The notes: a model not told the origin generated them from the sequence alone. Counted from the stretch's first letter, positions 1 to 15,380 are shown. The stretch: 64,000 bases of DNA from Hydra vulgaris (GCF_038396675.1 NC_088926.1:1665001-1729000), one strand, 5' to 3'. Translations and numbers: made by a program.

Positions 1-245
1 AAAACTATTTAGTATTTATTGCTATAAATATCTTATACTTTATTTTTAAATTTGTTAAATTGGTTAAATTTTTTTTAAATTAACTCAATATTAAATTTCT
101 GTTTTTGTAGAGTTATCCATAAGTTATGGATAACTCTACAAAAACAGAAATTTAATATTGAGTTAATTTAAAAAAAATTTAACCAATTTAACAAATTTAA
201 AAATAAAGTATAAGATATTTATAGCAATAAATACTAAATAGTTTT
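1..245. repeat. Perfect palindrome, 122-bp arms
   Basis: Bases 1-122 are the exact reverse complement of 124-245, with one unpaired base at 123. I found no mismatch along the arms. The left arm begins at the window edge, so the palindrome may extend further left. It is AT-rich, has no coding content, and could form a long hairpin. It could be a palindromic MITE, a fold-back terminus, or an assembly or sequencing inversion artefact. Perfect identity suggests a recent origin or an artefact. Confidence 0.9.
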
Positions 246-1636
246 TCACTAAACACAAAAAAGGCGGAGCTCCTAAAGATTTTCTTGCTAAGAACGAGAG
301 GTCTAAAATGTTATTATATTTGAAAATAATCCTATTATTATAATATAATAATCCTAAATAATCCTGAAATTATCTTACTGTAAATAAAAAAAACAGAATA
401 CTTATTAAAATTTAGGGCAAATGCATCGGTATCGGCCAAAAGTAAGCATCGGTACACTCCTACTTTAACAATTTTCTTCCGCGCTTGCTTTTGATTTTAA
501 ACGAAAAGCAATTAATCTATATTTGTTAGCGTCACGCTAAATACTTATGCATATTGTCTTCTTTGTATTAAAAATACTCTATTTCAAACGCCCGTGCGAA
601 GGAAAATGATTTTAAGGTATGTTTTACATTAAGTCATCATCAGAAGACGAAAAAAATTTCAGAATAATATTATCAGCAGGAAAAATGCTTAATAAAAAAT
701 TGCATTTATAGAAAAGGATTTGAAGGAAATTTCTATCTATCTTGGTGTTTTTCTTATCCTGCTATTACCTTTGGCTGAAGACGAGAGATCCTTTACCAAG
801 ATAGCTCTGACAAATAAAGAGCTACAATAGGACAGGCATGTTTTAAAGACCGTCTCATCCTTTCAATCGAAACAGATCTGGAGAAGAAAGATAGGTACGA
901 TATTGTTAGTTCCAACTTTGCTGCTAAGAAAGCTCGTAAAATCTTGGTATAATGTCAACAAAAATAACCGGAACATTATTTGTTAAAATTCGTTATAATA
1001 AACATATTTAATTATGTTTTATTTGATAAAGTCGTTTAATTAAATAAGTAATTAAATGTTCATTACTTATTAATATTTATTAGAATCAAAAGTATTCACA
1101 TTTTAATAAATAAATTTCAATAATATTTTGGAGTAAGCTCTGAAAGTGTATTGAAATGCTTTTTTCGAATGTGACCAAGACATTCAAAAGTTAATTTAAC
1201 ATATGTTGCTATATAATAAATTAATGTTTGCAACTGATTGCATGAGCAACATGTCGTCAACTGAGAACCAAGAGGCTGTGTGTTCATATTTTGAGTTTTA
1301 TCTGTTTATTCTCAATAGGTTATCATCATTCAATGGGGCCTGTGTCCACCAAAAAATCTAGTCAAAAAGTCAGACCATTTAGGAAATATTTGAACATTTA
1401 GCCAAACTTTCTGGCAGGATGTGTTTACAAATCAAAATTTTAAACTCGATTTTCTTGGAAACACAAAAAATGGAGATACAACCGACAAAGAACCATTACG
1501 AAGTAATTTTCTAATTAAAAATATTTTTACCTAATATTTGCAAACAACATTTGGCAATTATTAAAAAGATTATCGTAAATAATATTTATTATTGACCAAT
1601 TAAAATAAAAATAAATTGTTGAAAAAGTATAAAAAT
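246..1636. other. No recognisable gene; 5' flank of integrase gene
   Basis: AT-rich sequence without a recognisable coding region. It presumably contains the promoter and 5' untranslated region of the integrase gene at 1637. I looked for a terminal inverted repeat matching the region after 3998 and did not find a convincing one. Confidence 0.4.
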
Positions 1637-3998
<2,362 letters not shown>

Positions 3999-4671
3999 CT
4001 TTAAACTTTTTATAATTGCAATTTGTTTAAAAATGTAATTTTTTTAATTGTATTTATTTAAAAAATGAAATATATTTACAACGTATACATTTTTCAATCA
4101 TGTTGATTATTTCTTTTTTCAGGCACTTTTCATAACATATGCATGACTCGTACAAATCTAATTCTATTTGAATCTAATATGAGCAAAATGTGAGTTGTTG
4201 TTTTTCACAAACTTCCAAAATATTTAAAATATTTTTTTCTGACCTATCTATTTGGTTGATGTTTTTAAAGTTCTTGTCATGGTATAAAAGTTTTTGCCTG
4301 GAAATTCAAAACCTTTCAATCTTCGTCTTTAGGTTTCAAGCCTTGCGAAAAGTATACAATCTAAAAAAACACTTTAAATTATCAACGTTATTCTTATTCA
4401 AAAAGAAACATAAATTGGAAATATTTTATAAAATAAGTACTTGACTATAAGTAACTTCAAATGACATAAAAAATTTTAAATTGAACTTATTTGAAAATAA
4501 ACAATCAAAAACATTTATATTAATTGAAACAAACTAATCACCTTACTTATTGTTTCTATTTAAGTAAATTACCTTTTTTAAGATAAAAATATAATATATA
4601 TTGCTTGATAGAATATTAGTAACGAATAAAATAAAAAGTACGCTATGCAAATGCTTACTGCTTGATTGTAT

Positions 4672-4674
<3 letters not shown>
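3999..4674. other. No recognisable gene
   Basis: AT-rich 3' flank of the integrase gene. An open stretch at 4190-4444 has no recognisable domain and a low-complexity composition, so I do not call it a gene. Confidence 0.4.
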
Positions 4675-4731
<57 letters not shown>

Positions 4732-5130
4732 GTATACTTTAGTTTTTGCACTAATTTCTCCTCCTTATCTATCTATTCCATATATGGACATATTTGTATG
4801 CGTGTATGAGCCTGAATGTACATTTATGTGCATGTATGCATTGTGCAAATGTATGTGTGCAAATAAGTATATGTATAATATACATACATATTGTATATGT
4901 GTGTAAGTATAATATATTTGCCCTTTTATGTATGTTTATTTAATTTACGTGTGTGTATATATATGTGTATGTGTGAGTGTATGTGTGTATATATATAAAT
5001 TTATATGTGTATATAAATAAATTTATGTGTATGTGTTTATATATATGTGCTTATGTATGTGTATGAATAAATATGCATGTCTTTGTGTGTGTGTGTGGGT
5101 GGGTGGGGGGAGGAGACAGTTTGAGAGTGA
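4675..5130. repeat. (TA)n array followed by TG/TA-rich simple sequence
   Basis: Pure TA repeat from about 4675 to 4726. From about 4780 to 5110 there is a degenerate mixture of GTATG, GTGT and TATA motifs. No gene content is visible. Confidence 0.85.
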
Positions 5131-5275
5131 CTGGATGTTAAATGTCGGAAAAGCTTCATAAATATACCACACCTCCTTTATGCCCTAATTATTATTTTAT
5201 TATCACTATAGTTATCATTATTTTTAGGTATAATTATCTTTACTATTAACATTATTATTTTTACATATGTTATTT

Positions 5276-6213
<938 letters not shown>

Positions 6214-6215
6214 TA

Positions 6216-6220
<5 letters not shown>

Positions 6221-6294
<74 letters not shown>
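6221..6294. repeat. (GA)n microsatellite
   Basis: Pure GA dinucleotide array of about 74 bp. Confidence 0.97.
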
Positions 6295-6298
<4 letters not shown>

Positions 6299-6383
6299 AT
6301 ATATAAACTCTATAATCTTAGACATTATTATTAGCAAAAGAGAATGGTTTTGAAGTATTAGTATCAAAACAATAGTGATAGTA

Positions 6384-6458
6384 GATCAAAACAATAGTTA
6401 TAGTATTGCACGAACTTCTACTAATACTATTATTCTACTAATACTATTGTTTTGATCC
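6384..6458. repeat. Short imperfect inverted repeat
   Basis: The two ends carry GATCAAAACAATAGT and its complement, with internal repeats of ACTAATACTATT. Hairpin-like, no coding content. Confidence 0.6.
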
Positions 6459-6649
6459 CTTTTTATATATAATATAAAGGCTTGTCAAAAACAAACAGTT
6501 ATAAAGTAATTTTATTCAACGCTCACTAAATATTTATGTATTATATATTTAAATATATATAATACTAAATATATTTTAAATAAATTTTAAAATAGAATAC
6601 TTACACAATTATGTAGATAAAATTAAAAGTTAAATTATTTAAAGTGCGT

Positions 6650-6835
6650 ATTATAGGGGGTTAATTTATTTCAGTGGGGGTTAGAAATACTTAAGCCCCC
6701 GGTTAATCCATTTCGCAAAATTTTAAAATAATTTAACTCCCGGGGTTAATTTATTTCGAAATAGATTAACCGGGGAGTTAGAATGTTTTAACCGGGAGTT
6801 AACTTTTTGGGGAGTAAATCTATTTCGCGTCACCG
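6650..6835. repeat. GC-rich small inverted-repeat element
   Basis: Short blocks of the form GGGGTTAATTTATTTC and AACCGGGGAGTTA alternate in both orientations around a TTCGAA centre near 6757. The GC content is far above the surroundings. This looks like a small non-autonomous repeat. No terminal duplication was identified. Confidence 0.55.
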
Positions 6836-7041
6836 GCATTTAGAAAATAATTTAGATTTTTTTGTTCAGTAAATTTCCTTGATCCATATGGGTAATAATT
6901 TTAAGTTTTTCTTGCAAACATAGCATGCCATTTTTGAAAATGTTATTATAGGTAAGTGCAGTTTTTAAAATAACGGTTAATGCGTATGTTATCAGTATTT
7001 ATCTTTTGATAAAAATCAATTATTTCTTATATGAAAAAACA

Positions 7042-7122
7042 CCATAATCTGCGATCATTACCTCCATCATCTGCAATCATTATCTCCATAATCTGCAACC
7101 ATTATCTCCATAATATGCAATT
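7042..7122. repeat. 22-bp tandem repeat, about 3.7 copies
   Basis: A unit reading roughly CCATAATCTGCAATCATTAT-CT is repeated with a few substitutions between copies. Confidence 0.85.
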
Positions 7123-7143
7123 AATTTCAAATTGACACCTTTC

Positions 7144-7440
7144 TTAAGTGACTGTAATTATTTCAATTTCTTTTAGTTTTAATTTAATGCGATCAATCAA
7201 AAATCGCTTGCCACTCTCCCTTGATTGCTTGTCAATCTCCCTTGTTAACCTTCTGTGTCCAATATCCTCAAATGGTCGTGCTTGAGGCTCATTTAGGGGG
7301 TTGAATTCTTTATTAACGTAGTTGACATAATTGTCTGTCCAATTTAAAGAATATTTTGCTAAACAGGTAAAAATAAAAGCTAAAATCTCCATGATACTTG
7401 TGAATGAATAGAAGAAATTGTTTTTCAAAACATTCATCAA
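7144..7440 (-). CDS. Unrecognised short ORF
   Basis: An open frame of 98 codons on the minus strand with a mixed amino-acid composition. A hydrophobic N-terminal third is followed by a charged C-terminal half rich in E, R and K. I recognise no family. It could be a broken exon or chance. No partner exons or splice signals stand out. Confidence 0.15.
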   Translation of the reverse strand: MMNVLKNNFFYSFTSIMEILAFIFTCLAKYSLNWTDNYVNYVNKEFNPLNEPQARPFEDIGHRRLTREIDKQSRESGKRFLIDRIKLKLKEIEIITVT

Positions 7441-7942
7441 TATAGATTGATATATTAATTACTACAGCTTTGTAAGTATAAAACAATGGCTCCTACATAC
7501 CACGGTCAGATATGGCTATCCAAATTATTATTTTTTTGGAAAATTCTTTTTTTATAAACCGATTTTGGGCGTGTTTTTTTGTTGTTCGTTTAATATCCAG
7601 AATATCCAAGCATGTTGTCACTCGCAAAACAAAAATATTTTTCATTATTGATGACCAAAAGTAATTTCCTGTTATAAAGCTGGTTCACATGTTTCCTACT
7701 TCTTTTCTTTGTCTTTATTTGTTTTTCAATAGTGTATTTTAGAGTCTTATCACTTTTTTTATATTTAATATTCATTTTTGTAAATGACGACCAATTTTCG
7801 ATTAATTTACACTAAATTCAAGACCTATTTTTATTTTACTTTATTCAGACTGATCCCTTTTGACGATTGTTGACAAGGCTCATTAATTTCTCTTTCTTAC
7901 TTTCCAATATTTTGTTTATCAGAGTATTTTGTAAAAAAACAA

Positions 7943-8005
7943 TGCCCAGAGCTCAGTTCAAAACTTGGATCTCTTGCTTCTAAAGCAACCACTGCGCCAC
8001 GGCTT
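7943..8005 (-). mobile_element. tRNA-derived SINE head fragment
   Basis: Read on the minus strand it starts with GCCGTGGCGCAGTGG, a tRNA A-box-like sequence. It ends in a decayed B-box region near 7955-7965. It is a second, more diverged copy of the SINE at 8048-8223, same orientation. Confidence 0.7.
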
Positions 8006-8047
8006 AAATGATATTTTTGTTTAAATAGTAAACACTTTTTTTATTTA

Positions 8048-8223
8048 TCTATTTAGGTGCCCCAAGAAGTCCTTTAGGTCTTATCACAGAGCACTGCGGA
8101 TAAGCATTTAATTAAAAGTTCACACCTACTTCCTAACTGATGTCGCAAAACTTGCCCAGAGGTGGGGTTGAACCAGGGATCCTTTGTTTCTGAGGCAAGT
8201 GCGCTACCACTGCGCCACGGCTA
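8048..8223 (-). mobile_element. tRNA-derived SINE
   Basis: On the minus strand the head has an A-box (TGGCGCAGTGGTAGCGC, about 8201-8217) and a B-box (GGTTCAACCCC, about 8163-8173), the internal RNA polymerase III promoter of a tRNA-derived SINE. A non-tRNA body follows, containing GATAAGACCTAAAGGAC near 8075-8091. The anticodon arm does not form a clean stem, so I do not call it a functional tRNA. Confidence 0.8.
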
Positions 8224-8396
8224 CTACATTGTAAACGATACTTTTTGCTGAGCATATAAATAACAATCAAAAGACAAACAATTTTTTGTTTGTAATTACA
8301 ATTTTCAGTATTTTTTTCTTTAAGATATTTATTTTCAATTCAACATTGAGGTTTTTTATAATTCTTTCTATACTTTTTGTACAGCTATAACTTACT

Positions 8397-8903
8397 TTAA
8401 AAGTATTTCTGTTAAAAATTTTGTGCAATTCTTAGTTGGAGGGAAATATTTATCTATTAATTTTTCAACACTCCATACAGCAAAAATATGTTGAATCAAA
8501 ATTGTATTTCTATTTCGCTATTTTCTAATTTTTGTTTCAAACTTTAGTTCGAAATTTTTAAGTCCACTTTAAAGAGACTCTTCAAACACACGTTTAAAAG
8601 AGTTTTGAAAAATGTTTTTATTAGAGCCAAAACTCTTGTAATAAAAATATTTTTCAAAACTCTTTTAAACGTGTGTTTGAAGAGCCTCTTAAAAGTGGAT
8701 TTAAAAATTTCGAACTAAAGTTAAAAACAAAAATTGGAAAATAGCGAAATAAAAATATAATTTGATTCAACACTCCATACAGCAAAAATGTTTTGCTGTA
8801 TGGAGTGTTGAAAAATTAATAGATAAATATTTCCCAAAACTTAATAAATAAATATTTCCCTCCCACTAAGAATTGCACAAAATTTTTAACAGAAATACTT
8901 TTA
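8397..8903. mobile_element. Fold-back element, about 235-bp arms
   Basis: The left arm from 8397 and the right arm ending about 8903 are reverse complements with small indels, centred near 8636. A shared 20-base block with CACTCCATACAGCAAAA occurs three times, because the right half carries an extra inverted copy near 8768-8815. No coding capacity. Probably a non-autonomous DNA element. Confidence 0.8.
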
Positions 8904-8983
8904 TAGTCTATTGTTAATGGAAAAAGGAATTTGTTTTAAGATATGTAGAGGTAGGGGGTTTAAATTTATGTTGATATAGAATA

Positions 8984-9611
8984 ACACTGATAAACAAATA
9001 AAATTTTATTGTGCATATCTTGTTAACTAGGTGGTTTTTAAAAACAAATTAAATATGCTGATTTCAAATATGCAAACCATTTTTCACCATCACGTCAAAT
9101 TGTAAAGATATTTGGGTTCAAATCTTTAGTATTTAAGGTAAAGTCCCTAATATTATCGAAAAAAAAGTTATTCAAAAGTATGTCAACCTGAGTCTCAAAA
9201 GAAGCGTATTTTCATAGAGATTATAGAAAACATAAATATTTTTTCTTAAAATTTATTAACAAAAAAAATATGTGAAAAAATGATAAAGACTCTTAAAAAA
9301 ATTTCAACAGAATGATATTCAACAATAATACAAAAAATACTTATTTTTATTACAAATGAATAACATTTTAAAAATCTCTATGAAAATACGCTTCTTTTGA
9401 GACCCAGGATGACATACTTTTGAATAACTTTTTTTTCGACAATATTAGGGACTTTACCTTAAATACTAAAGATTTGAACCCAAATATCTTTACAACTTGA
9501 CGTGATGGTGAAAAATGGTTTGCATATTTGAAATCAGCATATTTAATTTGTTTTAAAAAACCACCTAGTTAACAAGATATGCACAATAAAATTTTATTTG
9601 TTTATCAGTGT
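8984..9611. mobile_element. Fold-back element family A, copy 1
   Basis: The termini are ACACTGATAAACAAATAAAA and its complement. Arms of about 238 bp (8984-9220 and 9373-9611) surround a 150-bp AT-rich centre. Nearly the same element is at 56458-57115, and a diverged arm is at 48797-48990. No ORF, so non-autonomous. No clear target duplication was found. The base context just right of both full copies is the same (AATTTATC), so the true end may lie slightly further out. Confidence 0.88.
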
Positions 9612-10328
9612 AATTTATCACTCTCCACGAGAATCTGACATCAAAAAGTTTTTAAATAACTGTTTATTTCAAATAGGAAGCCAATGGTTTTGAAAATTTG
9701 AATAATATTTTTTTTTTAAATTTTTCGAAGTTTGAGGTCCTATTTTATTTTGCATTATTATTAAACCATCACCACAATACACGCTTAACTTATTAGGTTG
9801 CATTAATTAAGCTAGGGAATTTAAAATACATAAGCCTACAAATTCAAAAATTTTGGGTACTTTTAACTTTCCATTGTTACATCAAAGTTTTCGTGTGTGG
9901 TTTTTTAAAAGTTGTGAACTTTCTTGATGAAAATTCACAGTTTTTACAAAACCACGAGAAAAAAATTTTTTAAATATATAAAAGAGATTTGGTCTACTAT
10001 AAAATAACGTATTTTTTTACTATAATAGTATTTTCTTTATTGGGGTCAAGAGGGAAAAATTATTAGTAATAGCAATATTAATATATTTAAATAAGTCCTC
10101 TTAGATAAAATAACAAATAATTAAAAAACAAACAAACAAAACCAACAAACTATACAAAAAATTTTTGAAATATAAACTTTAAGTAAAAAAAAAAAGCAAT
10201 TGTATTTCATAGTAAGTTGATATCAAATTTGAGAAAAAGGGAAAAAAGGTTGCTTTCATTTAATTAAAGTTTACATCTATGACAAATAGTATCTAAAAAG
10301 TAAATATTTGTAGCTGCTAAAGCACGAA
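9612..10328. other. No recognisable feature
   Basis: AT-rich sequence with A and T runs. I see no gene or structured repeat. Confidence 0.4.
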
Positions 10329-10332
10329 TTAA

Positions 10333-12660
10333 TTAATAAACGCGCAGCTCATCTTCAGTAAAAGATGTACTGTTTGCAGCTGTAGAAAAAAAATACTTGT
10401 CAATTCTATTCTTAAATGCGTTAACTGAGGGAACCTTTTTGCATGCTGACGGCAAGTTATTCCAATCATTGACAATACGATTTGTAAAAAAATTGTGACG
10501 AGCATTATTATATGTGAGTTCACGCAATAGGACGTTAGAAAATGATCTGCGAATTGGTGGATTATGCCAATTGATACTCTCAAAACCGTTTTCTAGCTTA
10601 AACTGTTGGATTTAGTCGCCACGTCTCCTATGAGTTTCCAAAGTAATAAAATTGAGCCGCCGACACCTTTCAGCATAAGGTAATCCTATTAAATCATGAG
10701 GTACTTTTGTTGCTTTGTGCTGAATTTTTTCAATTTCTTTGATGTCATCTTTTAAGTAAGGACACCATACCAGAATAGCGAACTCCAGGTGCGGCCTAAC
10801 ATACATAGTGTATAATTTAGGGGGGCATAACTTTACATTTTGGAACATTTAACTCCATTAGCCATTTCTTTGACCATTCTGTGACAATGTTTAAACCGTT
10901 TTGGAGGATCTGGCGATCAGCATCGTGTCGTCAGCATAGATTTTATGAACTGATTTTAACTTATCCGTTAAGTCATTTATATTAATGATAAAAAATGTTG
11001 GACCAAGTACAGACCCTTGAAGAACTCGCCTTAGAACATCGGTCCAGTCGCTAGAGTGTTCACCTAAAACAGTTCGCTGTTTTCTACTAATCAAAAATGA
11101 CTCAACCCATTTTAGAACATTGCCATTAATCCCATATGCTTTCAATTTATGAAGTAGTCTACGGTGAGAAACTTTATCAAACGCTTTCGCGATGTCCAAA
11201 AATGCAATATCGACAAAATTTCTTTTATTTAACGCTTTCGTGACGTAGTCGACAATCCTTTTTCGGACATAAATCCATGTTGATTATGTGAGATGCAGTT
11301 CGTTTTTTCAAGATATTTAGTTATCTGTTCCCTGATAATATTTTCCATTACTTTACATGGAGCTGATGTGATAGACACTGGTCTGTAATTAGCGGCATCA
11401 AGAAGACTTCCTTTTTTAAACAACTTGACTGCTTCCAAGCTGTGGGTATTGAGCCTTCGAACAGTGCTTTATTGTAAAGTAAAGTATGAGGGCAAGTCAT
11501 TTGAGCTGCGCATTCTTTAAGTACCTTTGGACTAATGTTATCAGCACCAATAGATTTATTTGAGTTCAAACCTTTTAAATAAGCTAGCGTCGCTTCATAC
11601 TTAATAATTATATCGCATAAGTCCTCTTGATAATGCCTTCTCTCAAAAATCGGTAACTAACTACTTTTACTATCATCAACAAAACGAGATTTGAAGTGTT
11701 TGTTAAATCTGTTTGCGATATGTATTCTCTCTGTTAACGTTTCACCTTTTGCATCAGATATAGCACTAATAGATGCATGAACATTCTGTTGCGCCTTAGC
11801 ATAAGCAAACACCTCTTTAGAATTACTTTTATCTGATGCTAGTTGTGCTTCAAATACTCAAACACGATATTTACATGGTTTCTGCACTTGGCTTCTTAGT
11901 TTCCTATATTCACGAATCAGTGTCGCTGATCGCCAGTTAGTCGCAGATAAGTACTTGCCCAGTTGGTATTTTACTTTATCATAGCTAGTACCTCCTTATT
12001 TATCCACGGCGCATTACGAGTGGTATGGACTTTTTTTAACGAAATAAATTGCTAGCTGAGTTTATCATATTTATTGCAGATAAGTTCATAGCACTCATTA
12101 GTGTTTTTATTTTCAAATAATTGCTTCCAGTTAATTTCCATAATCTTTTTACCGAAATTTATATAGTCACCTTTATTAAAGTCATATTTTTTGTTTGAGA
12201 AAGTAGTCTCATTTTTAGAAAGGACGACATAATCCCAACTCAATATGCGATGACCTTGCGACAAATTACCTAACGGCAGAGAGCTAGATTAGTTGATTAC
12301 TCTAGTTGATAAGTCTGTAATAATTAAATCTAAAATGTTTTTTGCTTTACCATTAGATGCTTCGAATGTTGAGAAATCGACTAATTGTTCTAGGTTATGA
12401 TTAGCCAAAATATCAAGAAAAACACTTGCCGCAATATTTTGACCGCTTAATAATTCGATCCTGTCATCATCGTGCCATTTGATATCCGGAAAGTTAAAAT
12501 AACCTGCTAGTAGCATACAACTATATGCTTTTCTATCAACAGCTTGCTTAGCCAACATAATTGTTTTATTTATATCATTTATATGCGATAAAGGTGGTCT
12601 GTAGACACAACCAATAAGAACAATTTCGTTACTGATTTTAATTTCACACCATATTTACTC
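10333..12660 (-). pseudogene. LINE ORF2 remnant (endonuclease and reverse transcriptase)
   Basis: Endonuclease C-terminus at 12289-12558 with a GYFNFPDIKW block, where the family norm is GDFNFP, so a key Asp is replaced by Tyr. A linker at 12052-12264. RT fingers at 11229-11569 (DNISPKVLKECA, then NYRPVSITS). RT palm at 10891-11199 with AFDKVSHRRLLHKL, GSVLGPTFF and the catalytic YADD near 10920. Thumb and C-terminal domain at 10612-10848 and 10333-10527, ending in the NFFTNRIVNDWNNLP block typical of CR1/jockey-like LINEs. At least five breaks, so inactive. Confidence 0.85.
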
Positions 12661-12716
12661 AGAGTTGCTGTTGTTTAAAATCTCTCTTAGATGACAATCA
12701 GATACCTCATTCACGA

Positions 12717-13145
12717 CTAGATCACGCTTGATATTCGATTTTTCTTTACTAGTGAGTAGTTGTTCAATTGAGAAGCAGATATTCCAGTATCTTTAGTTAT
12801 ATCGCTTGGTTGAGTTTTTACAGATTCAGGTAGACCGTACACAACAATTCTCTTGTCTCTATTAGTCACTTCCCTATTATAATTATTGAGCGCGCTCACT
12901 ACATCTACGTTTGCTAATGTACCGGGTTTGGTGACTTGTTCAACTAATTTAGATAACAAAGGCTTTTCACTACTTTTGCTATCTTTCAGGGACTTTATTT
13001 CAATATCCTGCAAATCAATTCTATTAGTATGTTCGTCGGTTCTGGCAGTAAGTGTTTTAATTTCATGAAGAGCTTGTTTAAGCTCTTTTTTGGCAATTTT
13101 ATCAGCGTTTTCTAGAGCGTCTTGAAGCTGTTTATGTGTTACCAT
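12717..13145 (-). pseudogene. LINE ORF1 remnant
   Basis: From the ATG at 13145 there are 142 codons. The first 60 residues are highly charged with heptad-like spacing, consistent with a coiled coil. A block ending in IVVYGLPES aligns by eye with the IVVGLPKS block of the ORF1 at 37652-38509. It is about half that protein's length, so its C-terminal half is lost or frameshifted. ORF1 proteins of this type bind the element's RNA. Confidence 0.6.
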
Positions 13146-13159
13146 TTTTAGCAAATACC

Positions 13160-14766
13160 AGTGGAAGCGATTTTAAGGTGTGTATGTATGATTCGTATGA
13201 TATGTGTGTATATATGATTCACTTTTAACTCGATATAGTTTATATCCGTGAAGTTTCAATAAACTTTTTATTAATGTTTTTATTTTTGTTTTTATTTTTT
13301 TTTACGTAATTGTAACGTTGAAATTTTTTTTTTTTTTTACATAGCAATATTATTTTTTCCGTGTTATAACAATTTATTTATAATAATAATAATAATAACA
13401 AATTTTTTCTGAAAAAAAAATATAACAACTAATTTTCCGGAAATATATATAATCACGGATTTATTATGTAATATATTAAGTATGTTTTTAAATTGTCAAA
13501 AGCGCAAAAGAGAAAGAATAAGATATATAAAGATCTGAAAAACTAATGTTCAAAATTATGAATAAACAAACAGATTAAAAATCAGGTGCAACGCAACTAT
13601 TGACTGTAAGTTAAAAACTACTAGAAAAGAAAATATTAAAAATAACTCGTTTGAAAAGATACTTAAAACTTGTCAAAACTCTATAAAAATATAAGCAAAC
13701 TGAAGCATAAATATTTGCTTAAAAATATATTTTTTCACAATAATTTATAAAGTTATATATAATAATATATAAATATGTCTTATAATTAAAACAAACAAAA
13801 AACAAACAAACTATATTTGAATAAATTAAGACACGCCGAATCGGATGTAGATAAAATAATATATGTATTTATACAATAACATACAAAAAGAATAATTGAC
13901 TACAAAATAAAAAGTATGCATAAAACAATGTTAGGCATAGTTTGTGTAGTGATTAAGTAATAAACATCTCCCTCAGAGTCGCGTCTATTATTACTGTTTC
14001 GTTGAGGATCAGCACAAATAATTAGTTTATCCCATAAAATATCATCAAGAACAAAGAAAATGGTGTGGTTAATAGAGATCAAGAACATAAAGAAGTCATC
14101 AAGAGATGAATGTAGATGATGATGTTGCACTAAAACCAGCGCATGATGAACGGTGTACTAGAAAGATTTTCGATGATGCATAAACCAGACAACATAGTGA
14201 TCCAAAATAATTTTTTAATCTTTAACGTAATCTAAATGCTGACTTTTGTTTTCTACTAAATGAAATTTAAAAAATATTTGATAAAAACGCAAGTGATTTG
14301 AAAATTTTTTTAGGTCTATTATATATGGTTGGCTAAAACTGGTAAACACATGGCTTTTTTGTCATAAATCTTTACGTTGCATTAAAAGCTAAGTAATTAG
14401 AGGGGAAACTTTTTTATTTTAAGGTTTCAGCCCACCCTACAATAAATATACTTTAAATAAAAATATTTTTATGAATTTACTGTATATATTTATTGTACTA
14501 TAGTAAATTAACATAGTACGTGGTAGAAGTCACATCAATAAACTTGTTACTAATCACGTTGTAATTTATGTTTGTTAATGACTGTTGCAACTATCAACCC
14601 TTTCGTGACAAGTGACCCGCACTGCGGTTCATAGATTGCTAAATGTGACGCGCGTAGCGGTTTAACAAAACTTTTAAATATTTCAAAACATTCATTGCAA
14701 CTGGGGAAAACTTTAAATTTCAGAAAGCAAAATGATTTCGTAAGTAGAGGCTTCAAATCGTTTGTT
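13160..14766. other. No recognisable gene
   Basis: AT-rich with runs of T and A near 13270-13340 and 13800. An open minus-strand stretch at 13900-14130 has no recognisable domain. The stretch at 14590-14650 is less AT-rich (TGACCCGCACTGCGG, GACGCGCGTAGCGG) but I could not identify it. Confidence 0.35.
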
Positions 14767-15130
14767 AATTGCATTTATAGACTTGTTACGTATTAATTAA
14801 AAACTAATTCTCGAATTAGTTTACAAATAATACGTGACTGCTGTCATTAGGTTAACCTAATTTCAGCATGTTTTCTACATATTGCACAATCTAACATCAT
14901 GTGCAATCCTGTCCGCTTTCTCTATGCTATCTTTTTAACACGATTACTTCTATCTTTTGCTCTAAGATAACTTTGTTCTTCCAAAACTCACTTTACTCTC
15001 GGCCGTAAAGCGGTTATGACGCTCCTTCTTGGGGGGCTGAACATGTCTTTGCGTGCCTTGGTATGGTGGTCTCTGTATAGCAACTAGCCGGAGGAGAATA
15101 AACCACAATACCTAATTGCATTTATAGACT
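14767..15130. mobile_element. Possible retroposed insert between 17-bp direct repeats
   Basis: AATTGCATTTATAGACT occurs exactly at 14767-14783 and again at 15114-15130. The 330 bp between them is richer in GC than the surroundings, especially 15000-15100. A 17-bp direct repeat is the size of a LINE-mediated target-site duplication. I see no poly-A tail and cannot name the inserted sequence. Confidence 0.4.
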
Positions 15131-15380
15131 GCTCAAAATTTAATTTTATAAATTAGCTAAAAATAGATTTAATTATAGTTATATAATGAGATTTTTGATA
15201 TATTTTTCAATGAGAGTGGTAGAGAATTTTTTTGTTTGATCACCACTCTAAATGCTTCTTTTATTTAATATCAAAAACTATATGTTTATGCATTTCTTAT
15301 GAAGCGAAACCTTTCTTATATATTGAATAAATGTATACGATAAGATATTTAAGATAAAAATCGTTGTACAATAGTATATA

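Larger units (their letters stand above)
10329..13154 (-). mobile_element. Decayed non-LTR retrotransposon (LINE, CR1/L2-like)
   Basis: Reading leftward from 13154 the order is an ORF1-like coiled-coil region, an endonuclease C-terminus, a linker, a reverse transcriptase and a C-terminal domain, the layout of a two-ORF LINE. All parts are in the same orientation but split by stops and frameshifts. No target duplication or poly-A tail was clearly seen. ORF1 resembles the ORF1 of the LINE at 37.6 kb in its GLP-containing block, so the two are probably related. Confidence 0.85.

Noticed and set aside
4190..4444. 84-codon open frame after the integrase gene
   Set aside because: Phe/Leu/Lys-rich, no domain, and no sign of selection on the frame.
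8160..8223. Possible tRNA gene on the minus strand
   Set aside because: A and B boxes are good, but the anticodon and acceptor arms do not pair and a SINE body follows. The same applies at 48440-48503 and 49576-49640.
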